A stretch of DNA of 64,000 bases from positions 1 through 64,000 of the forward strand of contig NZ_JACHEZ010000001.1 in NCBI RefSeq assembly GCF_014201675.1, in the 5' to 3' direction. The position numbers and the translations under genes were made by a program. Positions 20,091-28,166 of the stretch are shown here, one piece after another (positions within the stretch are counted from its first letter, which is position 1; the number at the start of each line of letters is the position of its first letter). A model generated the notes under the pieces. That model ran no database searches and had not been told where the DNA came from. It worked only from the letters and a program-made list of their open reading frames with translations. The stretch is from Oceanithermus desulfurans (GTDB taxonomy: Bacteria; Deinococcota; Deinococci; Deinococcales; Marinithermaceae).

Positions 20091-21199
20091 GCCGCCTCCA
20101 GCGCCTCCCATAGCGGCAGCAGCGCCGCGTGCAGCCGGTCGAGGCCGGCCTCGGTGGGCCGCAGCCGCGCGCGGGCGCGCTCGAGCAGCCCCCCGGCCGC
20201 CAGCCGCTCCGCCGCCGGGGCGAGGACGCGGCCGAGTTCCGCGAGGCCGCTGCGGCGGGCCAGACCGGCCAGGTCCACCCCTTCGCGCAGGCGCAGGCCC
20301 ATCATCAGGCTTTCCTTGGCGTGCTCGAGCGGGCCGATCACCTCGCGCAGGGGCGGCTCGCCCGCGGCCCAGCGGGGCAGCGGCGGGTTGGTGCGGCGCT
20401 CGGCCACGCCCGGCCCCGCGGGGGTGTGGAAGTGGGCGCTGGCCGCGGGCCCCAGCCCGCCCCATTCCGCCATGCGCCAGTAGGCGAGGTTGTGGCGCGC
20501 CTCCTCGCCGGGGCGGGCGAAGTTGCTCACCTCGTAACGTGCGAGCCCGGCGCGGCCCAGAACCTCGCGGGCGAGCTCGAAGGCCTCGGCTTCGCGGTCG
20601 GGGTCGGGCTCCAGCCCCGCCAGGGCGAAGGGTGTGCCGGCCTCGACCTGCAGCGTGTAGGCGGAGACGTGGCCCACCCCCAGCGCCGCCGCGGTCTCCA
20701 GGTCGGCGGCCACGTCCTGGACGGGCAGCCCCAGGATCAGGTCCAACGAGACCCGAAAGCCCGCCGCCAGCGCCTCCTCCGCGGCCCGGAGCGCTCCCCG
20801 GCCCTTGTGGGCGCGGCCCAGCCGCGCGAGCACCGGGTCCTGGAAGCTCTGCACCCCCAGCGAGATTCGGTTCACCCCCAGGCTGCGCAGCTGCTCCAGG
20901 CGGGCGGGGGAGAGGGTGCCGGGGTTGGCCTCGAGGGTCACCTCGGCGCCGGGCGCGAGCGGCCAGGGCAGGGCGGCGAAGAGCCGCTCCAGCTCGCGGT
21001 CGCGCAGGTAGCTGGGCGTCCCCCCGCCCAGGTAGAGGGTGGTCAGCTCCCCCGGGCGGCGGGCGTGCAGTTCGGCGGCCTCGGCCGCCAGCCGCTCCAG
21101 GTAGCGTTCCACCAGACCCGGTCCCCGGCGCACGACGTGGAAGTCGCAATAAGGGCAGAGGGTGGGGCAGAAGGGGACGTGCAGGTAGAGGTGGCGCAT
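20066..21199 (-). CDS. hemW: radical SAM family haem chaperone HemW-type protein
   Basis: 377 residues from ATG 21199 (MRHLYLHVPFCPTLCPYC). The radical SAM cluster motif is CPTLCPYCDF (CxxxCxxC). YLGGGTPSYL and SLGVQSFQDPVLARLGRAHK are the HemN/HemW signatures, and the C-terminal HemN domain is present. HemW delivers haem; older annotation calls it anaerobic coproporphyrinogen oxidase. TACAAT ends 10 bases before this ATG; ATG 21211 is an alternative, four codons earlier. Divergent from hemD. Confidence 0.87.
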   Translation of the reverse strand: MRHLYLHVPFCPTLCPYCDFHVVRRGPGLVERYLERLAAEAAELHARRPGELTTLYLGGGTPSYLRDRELERLFAALPWPLAPGAEVTLEANPGTLSPARLEQLRSLGVNRISLGVQSFQDPVLARLGRAHKGRGALRAAEEALAAGFRVSLDLILGLPVQDVAADLETAAALGVGHVSAYTLQVEAGTPFALAGLEPDPDREAEAFELAREVLGRAGLARYEVSNFARPGEEARHNLAYWRMAEWGGLGPAASAHFHTPAGPGVAERRTNPPLPRWAAGEPPLREVIGPLEHAKESLMMGLRLREGVDLAGLARRSGLAELGRVLAPAAERLAAGGLLERARARLRPTEAGLDRLHAALLPLWEALEAAYPSDGAS

Positions 21200-21209
21200 C
21201 GGCGGTCTC

Positions 21210-21229
21210 ATTGTATGCGGCGCTAGGAT
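21210..21229. promoter_or_regulatory. back-to-back -10 elements between hemW and hemD
   Basis: On the - strand TACAAT (21215 down to 21210) precedes the hemW ATG; on the + strand TAGGAT (21224-21229) ends 6 bases before the hemD GTG. The two hexamers are only 8 bases apart, so RNA polymerase would compete for this site. No convincing -35 is seen for either. Confidence 0.55.
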
Positions 21230-21235
21230 GAGGGG

Positions 21236-21946
21236 GTGGAAGGCGTCGTCCTCACCCGCTCCCCCGAGAAGGACCGCGAGCTCGCCCGCCTCCTCGACGC
21301 CTTCGGGGTACCCCACGCCAGCGTGCCCCTGGTGGAGCACGCGCCCGGGCCCGACTTCCCCGCCCTCGCCGGCGCGCTGGGCGAGGGCTGGTCCTGGGTG
21401 GCCGTGACCTCGCCCACCGCGGCCCGCTTCCTTGCCCGCGCCTGGGAGACGGCGGGGCGGCCGCCGCTGCGGGTGGCGGCGCTGGGCGGGGGAACGGCCC
21501 GCGCGCTCGAGCGCGCGGGGCTCGAACCCGGCTTCACCGCCCCCGAGGCCTACGGCCGGGCGCTGGCCGAGAGCCTGCCGGAGCCCGGCCCCCTGCTCTG
21601 GCCCACCTCGAGCCGGGCCGGAAAGGAGCTGGGCCGCATCCTGGAAGCGCGGGGCTTTCGGGTGCGGCGGCTCGACGCCTACACCACCCGCCCCCGGGCG
21701 CTCGCGCCGGAGGAGGTCGCGCGGCTCGAGGCCGCCGCCGTCGCGGCGCTCGCCTCGCCCTCGGCGGTAGCGGCCTGGGCGCGCGCCACCGCGGCCCGTC
21801 CTCCGCTGGCCGCGATCGGCCGCGTGACGGCGGAGGCGGCGCGGGCCGCCGGCTTCGCCCGCGTGGTCTGGCCGCGGCAACCCGGGGTCCGGGGCTGGGC
21901 CGAACGGATTCGCGACTTGTACGAAGAAAAGGGACACCTGCCCTGA
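21236..21946 (+). CDS. hemD: uroporphyrinogen-III synthase
   Basis: 236 residues in two similar lobes. VVLTRSPEKDRELARLLDAF opens the first lobe; LLWPTSSRAGKELGRILEAR and [15 protein letters not shown] mark the second, and the DAYTT motif typical of HemD follows RRL. Closes hydroxymethylbilane to uroporphyrinogen III. HemD is poorly conserved, but the hemA neighbour supports the call. GTG start. Confidence 0.85.
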   Translation: MEGVVLTRSPEKDRELARLLDAFGVPHASVPLVEHAPGPDFPALAGALGEGWSWVAVTSPTAARFLARAWETAGRPPLRVAALGGGTARALERAGLEPGFTAPEAYGRALAESLPEPGPLLWPTSSRAGKELGRILEARGFRVRRLDAYTTRPRALAPEEVARLEAAAVAALASPSAVAAWARATAARPPLAAIGRVTAEAARAAGFARVVWPRQPGVRGWAERIRDLYEEKGHLP

Positions 21947-21982
21947 GGCGGTTTGGGGTAAACTGCCGCTTGGGAGGGCGTC

Positions 21983-23176
21983 GTGGAACCGCCGCTGGAG
22001 CTCGTCGGAATCAGCCACAAGACCGCACCCATCGGGGTGCGTGAATGCGTGGCGGTTTCCGGTGCGCGCCTTGCGGCGCTGCTTGAGGAGCTGGCCGACG
22101 AAGCCGACGAGGCCGTGGTCGTCTCGACCTGCAACCGCACCGAGGTCTACCTGGTGCGTCCGCGGCGTCCGGCGCTCGAGATCTACCGCGACCATCTGGG
22201 CCACTACACCGACTACGCCTACCGCCACCGCGGTCTGGCGGCGCTCCGGCACCTCTTCCGCGTCGCCGCCGGGCTCGACAGCCTGGTGGTCGGGGAGGCG
22301 CAGATCCTGGGTCAGGTGAAAAGCGGCCTCTTCGCCGCGCGCCAGGCCGGCACGACCGGCCCCATCAGCGAACAGGCGTTCCAGACGGCGATCGCCGCCG
22401 GCAAGCGGGCCCGCGCCGAGACCGCGATCGGCCGCGGCGCCACCAGCGTGGCCTACGCCGCGGTGGACCTCGCCCGCGCCGTCTTCGGGGACCTGGCGGG
22501 CCTGCGGGCCCTGGTCCTGGGCGCCGGCGAGATGGCCGAGCGGGTGCTCGAGCACCTGGCCCACTACGGCGCCCGCGAGGTCTGGGTGCTGAACCGAACC
22601 CCCGAGAACGCGGAGAAGCTCGCCGGACGCTACGGCGGCCGGGCCTGCGGCATGGAGCACGTGGCCGAGGCGCTGGCCTGGGCCGACATCGTCATCGCCT
22701 CCGCGGCCGCCCCCCACTACGTGGTGCGCCAGTCGCGGGTGCGCGAGGTGCTGGAGAGGCGCACCCAGCCGCTCTTCCTCATCGACATCGCCCTGCCGCG
22801 CAACGTGGAGCCGGCGGTGGCGCGGCTGCCCGGCGCCTACCTCTACAACCTCGACGACCTGGAGACCGTGGCCGAGAAGAACCGCGCGGCGCGCGCGGGC
22901 GAACTGCCCCGGGTGGAGCGCATCGTGGCCGACGAGCTCGCCGGCTGGATGGAGTGGTACGCAGGCCACGTCGCCGCCGACCGGATCCAGCGGCTCAAGG
23001 CCTGGATCGAAGACGGTCTGCGCCGGGAGCTCGAAGCCGCCCTCGGCGGCGCGGCGCGGGAGGAGGAGCTGGAACGGCTGGTGCGGCGGCTCGTCGGCAA
23101 GACCGCCCACCCCCTGATCCGGATGGCCAAGGATCCCAAGCTGGGCCCGCGGCTCGAGCGGATGCTGGAGGGCTAG
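21983..23176 (+). CDS. hemA: glutamyl-tRNA reductase
   Basis: 397 residues. GISHKTAPIGVRE and VVSTCNRTEVYLV (catalytic Cys) form the N-terminal domain, GEAQILGQVK the signature, then a Rossmann domain (ALVLGAGEMAERVLEHLAHY) and a helical dimer domain. It reduces glutamyl-tRNA to glutamate semialdehyde, the first step of C5-pathway haem synthesis. GTG start behind GGGAGGGCGTC. Confidence 0.95.
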   Translation: MEPPLELVGISHKTAPIGVRECVAVSGARLAALLEELADEADEAVVVSTCNRTEVYLVRPRRPALEIYRDHLGHYTDYAYRHRGLAALRHLFRVAAGLDSLVVGEAQILGQVKSGLFAARQAGTTGPISEQAFQTAIAAGKRARAETAIGRGATSVAYAAVDLARAVFGDLAGLRALVLGAGEMAERVLEHLAHYGAREVWVLNRTPENAEKLAGRYGGRACGMEHVAEALAWADIVIASAAAPHYVVRQSRVREVLERRTQPLFLIDIALPRNVEPAVARLPGAYLYNLDDLETVAEKNRAARAGELPRVERIVADELAGWMEWYAGHVAADRIQRLKAWIEDGLRRELEAALGGAAREEELERLVRRLVGKTAHPLIRMAKDPKLGPRLERMLEG

Positions 23177-23177
23177 C

Positions 23178-23921
23178 GTGACCGCCGCCCTGGCCGGCCT
23201 GGGGGCGCTCGTACTCCTGGCCTCGCTGGTCTGGGACGAGCGGCGCTCGGGCTGGTCGCTGGGATTCTTCTTCGCGGCGGCCGTCTGGCACGCGGTCACC
23301 ACCGGACAGGTGCTGGGTTCCTCGTTCGAGGCGGCGATGCTGCTCGTCATCGGGCTCGTGGGGGTGGCCCGCGGCTACGCCAACCGGCCCCGCTGGCGCA
23401 CCTGGGTGCGGTACGCCTACGCCACCGCGCTCTTCTTCGCGTTGCTCTCGCTGCGTTTCGTGGGCACCACCAGCGGGCCGCTGCCCTGGTCGCTGGTGGT
23501 GTTCCACGCGGGGGTCCTCACCCTCGCCTACGTCAGCCTGACCGTCGCCTTCCTGGCGGCAGTGGCGGGCTGGGCCCAGCACCGCCGGCTCAGGTCCGCG
23601 CCCTGGCGCTCGCTCTCGGCGCCGCCGCTCGTCGGCCTGGCGCGGCTCGAGGGCCCCTACCTGCGGGCCGGTTACGTCCTTTACACGGTGGGCGTGCTCA
23701 CGGGGATGGCCTGGGCCTGGCGGCTGTGGGGGAGCCCGGTCGCCCCCGACGTAAAGGAGCTGGCCACGCTGGTGACCTGGGCGCTCTTCACGCTGCTGCT
23801 GCTCGAGCACCGCCCGGGCCGCGTCAGCGGCGGCCGGGTGCTGCTGTGGTGGGCGGCCTACGCCGCCTTGGTCTTCGTCTTCTTCGTGGCCCCGTACTGG
23901 GGCGGTCGCCACCCCGTTTAG
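23178..23921 (+). CDS. CcsA/HemX-family cytochrome c assembly membrane protein
   Basis: 247 residues with about eight membrane helices. The family features are FHAGVLTLAYVSLTVAFLAA and WGSPVAPDVKELATLVTWAL (the DxKE...TW motif). It could handle haem for cytochrome c maturation (CcsA) or stabilise HemA (HemX). It starts GTG one base after hemA, so the two are probably co-translated. Confidence 0.8.
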   Translation: MTAALAGLGALVLLASLVWDERRSGWSLGFFFAAAVWHAVTTGQVLGSSFEAAMLLVIGLVGVARGYANRPRWRTWVRYAYATALFFALLSLRFVGTTSGPLPWSLVVFHAGVLTLAYVSLTVAFLAAVAGWAQHRRLRSAPWRSLSAPPLVGLARLEGPYLRAGYVLYTVGVLTGMAWAWRLWGSPVAPDVKELATLVTWALFTLLLLEHRPGRVSGGRVLLWWAAYAALVFVFFVAPYWGGRHPV

Positions 23922-23928
23922 CATATGT

Positions 23929-23968
23929 AAATCATAGCTTGACAAATCATAAAACAGAGGTTTACAAT
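23929..23968 (+). promoter_or_regulatory. promoter with direct repeats for the SHOCT/DUF2089 operon
   Basis: TTGACA (23939-23944) and TACAAT (23963-23968) are 18 bases apart, the best sigma-A match on the + strand in this window. AAATCATA occurs twice (23929-23936 and 23944-23951), 15 bases apart and flanking the -35, which could be a binding site for a regulator. The patch is AT-rich compared with its surroundings. A Shine-Dalgarno (AAGGAGGTC) follows. Confidence 0.65.
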
Positions 23969-23986
23969 CAGGCCAAGGAGGTCAAG

Positions 23987-24169
23987 ATGCTGGCTCCGGT
24001 TCCTTGGCAAGACCCCACGATTCTCGCGGCCCGCGTGCGGGAGCTGCGCCGCGAGGCGGCGGCGGCCCGGCGCACCCGACCTGAAGCGACGCCGGAGCCG
24101 CAGACGCGAGGCGAGGCCCGCCCCCGGACCGTTCGGGGAGCGAAAAGGCTGGGAGGCGCCCATGGATGA
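23987..24169 (+). CDS. small basic Arg/Pro-rich protein of unknown function
   Basis: 60 residues, MLAPVPWQDPTILAARVREL, then an Arg/Ala/Pro-rich tail. No recognised domain. The start is well supported: AAGGAGGTCAAG Shine-Dalgarno and a strong promoter just upstream. It overlaps the next gene by 8 bases, so it is the first gene of a five-gene operon. Confidence 0.6.
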   Translation: MLAPVPWQDPTILAARVRELRREAAAARRTRPEATPEPQTRGEARPRTVRGAKRLGGAHG

Positions 24170-24896
24170 GTACCTGCGCATCGCCAAGCTGCTCGAAGAG
24201 GGCAAGATCGACCCCGACGAAGCCGGCCGCCTGCTCGAGGCGCTGGAGGGGGAGAGCGCGGGGCCCGCTCCCGTCGTCGGCAAAGGCTGGCTGCGGGCGC
24301 GGATCGAACGCGCCGACCTGCGGGTGCGGGTGCGTGCGGACCTGGACGCGCCCGTGATCGAGGAGGACGGCGGGCTGGAAGCGCGGCTCGAGGCCGACGG
24401 CTCCGACTGGAAGCTCAGCGCCGGCGGCGGCCGCCGGAAGTTCTTCGGCGCCTTCAACCTGCTGGATTCCCGCAAAGCGCTGCGCCTGGCCCTGCCCCCG
24501 GGGCTGGCGCTGGAGCTGCAGCTGGGCCAGGGCGAGGTTCGCATCCAGGGCGCGCTGCCGGCGCTCAGGGTGCAGCTGGGCCAGGGCCGGCTCCGCTTCG
24601 ACCGCAGCGACGCGCTGGACGTGCGGCTGGGTCAGGGCGAGGTGGAGGGGCGGGTTCGCGTCGTGGAAGACCGCCACCGGGTGCAGCTGGGGATGGGCAA
24701 GGTGCGGCTGACGCTCGAACCGGAAAGCGACCTGCGGCTCAAGGTGAACGCGAGCCTGGGCGAGGTCAAGGTTTCCGGCCGGCTGCAGCATGAAGGCAAA
24801 GGCCCCTCGGTCAGCTACAGCGGCACCGTGGGCGAGGGGCGGGGAGAGCTCAAAGTGTCCGTCGGCATGGGGGACGTGGAGGTGAAGCTGCCGTGA
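24162..24896 (+). CDS. SHOCT-like/DUF4097 beta-repeat protein
   Basis: 244 residues. The N-terminal 30 form a SHOCT-like module (KLLEEGKIDPDEAGRLLEAL). The rest is a run of beta-strand repeats with LGQG or LGMG turns (QLGQGEVRI, QLGQGRLRF, RLGQGEVEG, QLGMGKVRL, SLGEVKVSG), like the right-handed beta-helix of DUF4097/YvlB proteins. No signal peptide. YvlB-type proteins belong to envelope-stress operons in Firmicutes; the role here is unknown. Confidence 0.65.
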   Translation: MDEYLRIAKLLEEGKIDPDEAGRLLEALEGESAGPAPVVGKGWLRARIERADLRVRVRADLDAPVIEEDGGLEARLEADGSDWKLSAGGGRRKFFGAFNLLDSRKALRLALPPGLALELQLGQGEVRIQGALPALRVQLGQGRLRFDRSDALDVRLGQGEVEGRVRVVEDRHRVQLGMGKVRLTLEPESDLRLKVNASLGEVKVSGRLQHEGKGPSVSYSGTVGEGRGELKVSVGMGDVEVKLP

Positions 24897-25264
24897 ACGA
24901 AGAACGCAAGCGCATCTTGAACCTGCTGGCCGAAGGCCAGCTGACCGCGGAGGAGGCCGAGTCGCTTCTGAGCGCGCTCGAAGAAACCCCGTCTGCAGCG
25001 CCCGAGCCCCGCAGCGGGCCCGCCCGGCTGCTGCGGATCTACGTCCACGACGGGGAGGACGGTACGGTGGTGAAGGTCAACCTGCCGCTGGCGCTGGCGC
25101 GCTTCGCCCTCAAGTTCGTGCCCGAGGAGCAACGGGCGCAGATCGTCGAGGCCGGCTTCGACCTTGACGAGTTCCTCGCTTCGCTGGGGAGCGGGGTTCC
25201 CGAAGGGAAGCTGGTGGAAGTCCACGATCCGGACGGCACCGAGGTGCTCATCGAGGTGGTATGA
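24893..25264 (+). CDS. SHOCT-like module protein
   Basis: 123 residues. It opens with ERKRILNLLAEGQLTAEEAE followed by SLLSAL, the same short module as its neighbour. The second half (LRIYVHDGEDGTVVKVNLPL, then ALARFALKFVP) resembles a domain found after SHOCT modules in other stress operons. GTGA overlap with the previous gene and ATGA overlap with the next. Confidence 0.6.
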   Translation: MNEERKRILNLLAEGQLTAEEAESLLSALEETPSAAPEPRSGPARLLRIYVHDGEDGTVVKVNLPLALARFALKFVPEEQRAQIVEAGFDLDEFLASLGSGVPEGKLVEVHDPDGTEVLIEVV

Positions 25265-25563
25265 ACGCCCTGCTCGAACGTCTACGCCGCCGCCAGCCCC
25301 GCTGGCTGCACCTGGAGGTGCGCGCCAGGGGAGCGCCGCGCATCCGGCTCGTGCTGCTGCTCGAGCCCTTCGAGACCCCGCTGGCCTTCGTGCTCGCCCT
25401 GGCGGCTTGGTGGAACGAGCGGCGCCTGGGCCGGAGGGGCGGCTGGCGCCGCCTTTTCGAACCGTCCAGGCTGGGCTTGACCGAACTGTCGCCGGCGGAG
25501 CCCCTGGTGGAAGTGAAGAACCGTGACGCTTACGTCGTGATACGTGTAGGAGGCTTGCTGTGA
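25261..25563 (+). CDS. conserved hypothetical protein, third unknown of the operon
   Basis: 100 residues, not recognised. It is basic at the N-terminus (LLERLRRRQPRWLHLEVRAR), has a weakly hydrophobic stretch FETPLAFVLALAAWW (about 40-54) and ends in a predicted beta strand. Overlapping start and stop codons on both sides show it is co-translated with the SHOCT and DUF2089 genes. Confidence 0.5.
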   Translation: MNALLERLRRRQPRWLHLEVRARGAPRIRLVLLLEPFETPLAFVLALAAWWNERRLGRRGGWRRLFEPSRLGLTELSPAEPLVEVKNRDAYVVIRVGGLL

Positions 25564-25940
25564 AACCGCTCATGCCCTACGAATGCCCCGTCTGCCACGC
25601 GCGCCTGGAGGTGACGGGCCTGGCCTGCCCCAGCTGCCAGACCCGTATCGAGGGGCGCTTCGCCGTCAACGAGTTCGCCGCGCTGCCCCCGGAGCAGCTG
25701 GAGATCCTGCGCCTCTTCGTCAAGACCCGGGGCAACCTCAAGGAGATGGAGCGGATCCTCGGCGTCAGCTACCCCACGGTGCGGGCGCGCTTCGAGACGC
25801 TGCTGCGGGTCCTTGGTTACGAGGAGGAAGCCGGGTCCGACGTGCCCGTGGAGCGGGCGCGGGTGCTCGAGCAGCTGGAGAAGGGCGAGATCAGCGCAGA
25901 TGAGGCGGCGGAGCTGCTGCGTGCTTTAAAGAAACACTGA
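25560..25940 (+). CDS. DUF2089 zinc-ribbon/HTH protein with C-terminal SHOCT-like module
   Basis: 126 residues. A zinc ribbon (YECPVCHARL and LACPSCQTRI) leads into a helix-turn-helix region (RGNLKEMERILGVSYPTVRA), as in DUF2089 proteins. The tail VLEQLEKGEISADEAAELLR repeats the SHOCT-like module of the upstream genes. It may be the DNA-binding regulator of the operon. Its last 50 bases overlap the convergent histidine kinase gene. Confidence 0.75.
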   Translation: MKPLMPYECPVCHARLEVTGLACPSCQTRIEGRFAVNEFAALPPEQLEILRLFVKTRGNLKEMERILGVSYPTVRARFETLLRVLGYEEEAGSDVPVERARVLEQLEKGEISADEAAELLRALKKH

Positions 25941-27327
25941 AGGTGGTGCCCTCGCCCACCTGCGACTCCACCCAAACCTCGCCGCCCAGAGCCTCGACGA
26001 TGGCCTTGACGATGGCCAGCCCCAGGCCCGAGCCGCCGGCAGCGCGGTCGCGCGCCTTGTCCACCCGGTAGAAGCGCTCGAAGAGGTGGGGCAGGTGCTC
26101 GGGCGGAATGCCGGGGCCGTTGTCGCTGACCTGCACGATCACGCGGCCCGGCGGTTGCCGGACGCGCAGGGTGATGCGGGTCGCCCCCGCCTTGACGGCG
26201 TTGGCGATCAGGTTGGCGAAGACCTGGTGCAGGCGCTCGTCGTCGCCCTCCACCCAGACCTCTTCGGGAGCTTCGAGGACGATCTCGCCCTCGAAGGTGG
26301 GGGCGTACTCGCTGGCGATCTCCTGCAGCAGCCCGCGCAGCTCGACGGGCCGCACCTCGAAGCGCCAGCCGCCCTCGCTGCCCGCCAGCTCGAGCAGGTC
26401 GGTGACGAGCTTGGTCATGCGCTCGCCCTCGCGCCGGATCGTCTCCAGGCTCTCGCGTTGGACCTCGTTGACCGGAGTGCGCCTGAGCAGGTAGCCGACG
26501 TGGCCCAGGATCGCGGTGATCGGGGTGCGCAGCTCGTGGGAGGCGTCGGCGAGGAAGCGGCTCTGCGTCTGGAAGGCGTGCTCCAGGCGCTCGAGCATGC
26601 GGTTGAGCGCCCGCGCCAGCGCCGAGACCTCGTCGTGGGTCTCGGGTTCGGGCAGGCGGGTGCGCCCCTTGATGCTCACCTCCTCGGCCTTCTGGGCGAT
26701 GGCTTCGAGCGGCTCCAGGGTGCGCGCCACCAGCAGGTAGGTGAGCACGCCCCCCAGGGTGAGGACGAAGATCGAGGTAAAGAGGAAGACCCGCGAGAGC
26801 TCGGCTAGGGTGGACTCCAGCGGCCGCAGCGGCTTGGCCACGAAGATGGCCACCCAGGTTTCCAGGTTCAAAGGCGCCGTCGGCGCCTTGACGAGGACGC
26901 CGTAGACGAGCAGCCTTAGCGGCGGCCGCTCGCCCTGCGGCAGCTGGGCGGTGGCCCAGACCTCGCCCTTCTGCAGCAGCTGGGCATAGTCGTTGGGGGT
27001 GAGGAGGAGGCGCTGCCCCAGGGTGCGGCTCGTCGCCACGATCACCTCGTTGGTGAACGACTCCGGCGTCGGGTGGCTGGGGATGAGCAGGTCGATCTCG
27101 CCGTAGACCGAGGGCGGCAGCACCTTGCCCAGCACCCCGGAGCGCGAGCCGATGCTGAACTCGATCTCGTACTGCTGGATGACCTGCGCCATCGCGTCCT
27201 GCAGCTCGGCGCGCAGGGTCTGGTAGAGGTAGCGCTGCAGCAGCGCGTAGACGCTGGCCCCGATGACGAGCAGCGACAGGGAGAGCACCAGCAGCGTGAG
27301 CAGGGTGATGCGGGTGCGCAGGTTCAC
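25891..27327 (-). CDS. sensor histidine kinase (HAMP, HisKA, HATPase)
   Basis: 478 residues. TM1 about 8-30, an extracytoplasmic sensor region of ~145 residues without recognised fold, TM2 about 178-201, HAMP domain to ~253, then FLADASHELRTPITAI with phospho-acceptor H264, N box NLIANAVKAGA, and G boxes DNGPGIPP and GGSGLGLAIV. The GTG start lies 46 bases after the response-regulator stop, so the pair is co-transcribed. Signal unknown. Confidence 0.9.
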   Translation of the reverse strand: MNLRTRITLLTLLVLSLSLLVIGASVYALLQRYLYQTLRAELQDAMAQVIQQYEIEFSIGSRSGVLGKVLPPSVYGEIDLLIPSHPTPESFTNEVIVATSRTLGQRLLLTPNDYAQLLQKGEVWATAQLPQGERPPLRLLVYGVLVKAPTAPLNLETWVAIFVAKPLRPLESTLAELSRVFLFTSIFVLTLGGVLTYLLVARTLEPLEAIAQKAEEVSIKGRTRLPEPETHDEVSALARALNRMLERLEHAFQTQSRFLADASHELRTPITAILGHVGYLLRRTPVNEVQRESLETIRREGERMTKLVTDLLELAGSEGGWRFEVRPVELRGLLQEIASEYAPTFEGEIVLEAPEEVWVEGDDERLHQVFANLIANAVKAGATRITLRVRQPPGRVIVQVSDNGPGIPPEHLPHLFERFYRVDKARDRAAGGSGLGLAIVKAIVEALGGEVWVESQVGEGTTFSVSLKHAAAPPPHLR

Positions 27328-27373
27328 GGGTATGGGCCGGGGCCGCTCGCCACCTTTCCTCGGGGTGCGGGGT

Positions 27374-28081
27374 TCAGTCTTCGCGCAGCACGTAGCCGAC
27401 GCCGCGCACGGTGTGGATCAGCCGCCGCTCGCCCTCGGCCTCCAGCTTCTTGCGCAGGTAGCCGATGTAGACGTCGACCACGTTGGAGCCGCCCTGGTAG
27501 CCGGGCCAGACCTTCTCCTCGATCTCGAAGCGGCTGAAGACCTTGCCGGGGCTGCGGGCCAGCAGCTCGAGCAGCTCGAACTCCTTGTTGGAAAGCTCGA
27601 TGCGCCGACCGCCGCGGAAGACCTCGCGCCCCTCCAGGTTGATGATCAGGTCGGCGACGCGGATCTCGCCGGTGATCGCTGGGGTGACCCGGCGCAGGTG
27701 GGCGCGCACCCGGGCGAGCAGCTCCTCGATGGAGAAGGGCTTGACCAGGTAGTCGTCGGCGCCGGCGTCGAGGCCCTCGACCTTGTCGGTGACGGCGTCC
27801 TTGGCGGTGAGGATGAGGATGGGGATGTTCGAGGTCTTGCGGATGCGCCGCGCCACCTCGAGGCCGTCCATGACCGGGAGCATCAGGTCGAGGATGACCA
27901 GGTTGGGGCTGGTCTCGCGGAACTTGGAGAGGCCGGTGATGCCGTCGTAGGCCACCTCGGTGCGGTAACCCTCGGCCTGGAGCTCGAGCTCGATGAAGCG
28001 GGCGATGTCCTTTTCGTCTTCGACGATGAGGATCAGCGGTCCGTCCATGTGTTCGCTGGCTTCGTAGTCGTGTTCCATCAT
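27374..28081 (-). CDS. OmpR/PhoB-family response regulator
   Basis: 235 residues. Receiver domain with acidic pocket (IVEDEKD), phospho-acceptor D65 in [12 protein letters not shown], and K114 in YLVKPFS. C-terminal winged helix ends [16 protein letters not shown]. Paired with the kinase gene downstream. It has its own promoter and a palindrome in the leader, which suggests autoregulation. Start ATG at 28081 or the adjacent ATG at 28078. Confidence 0.93.
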   Translation of the reverse strand: MMEHDYEASEHMDGPLILIVEDEKDIARFIELELQAEGYRTEVAYDGITGLSKFRETSPNLVILDLMLPVMDGLEVARRIRKTSNIPILILTAKDAVTDKVEGLDAGADDYLVKPFSIEELLARVRAHLRRVTPAITGEIRVADLIINLEGREVFRGGRRIELSNKEFELLELLARSPGKVFSRFEIEEKVWPGYQGGSNVVDVYIGYLRKKLEAEGERRLIHTVRGVGYVLRED

Positions 28082-28097
28082 GGTTTAGGTATAGCCT

Positions 28098-28157
28098 ACT
28101 TTCTCATGAGAAAGTGGCGTATATCTTAAGAATACACTCATTTATGAAAATCGTCAA
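28098..28157 (-). promoter_or_regulatory. promoter and 18-bp palindrome for the two-component pair
   Basis: On the - strand TTGACG (28157 to 28152) and TATTCT (28134 to 28129) are 17 bases apart. Just downstream of the expected transcription start lies the perfect palindrome ACTTTCTCATGAGAAAGT (28098-28115), 17 bases before the regulator ATG. It could be an operator for the response regulator or another repressor. Confidence 0.65.
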
Positions 28158-28166
28158 GCCGGCGGG

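Noticed and set aside
21212-23350. Upstream extension of the hemW frame across hemD and hemA
   Set aside because: The radical SAM fold begins at MRHLYLHVPFC, and the rest is antisense to well-supported haem genes.
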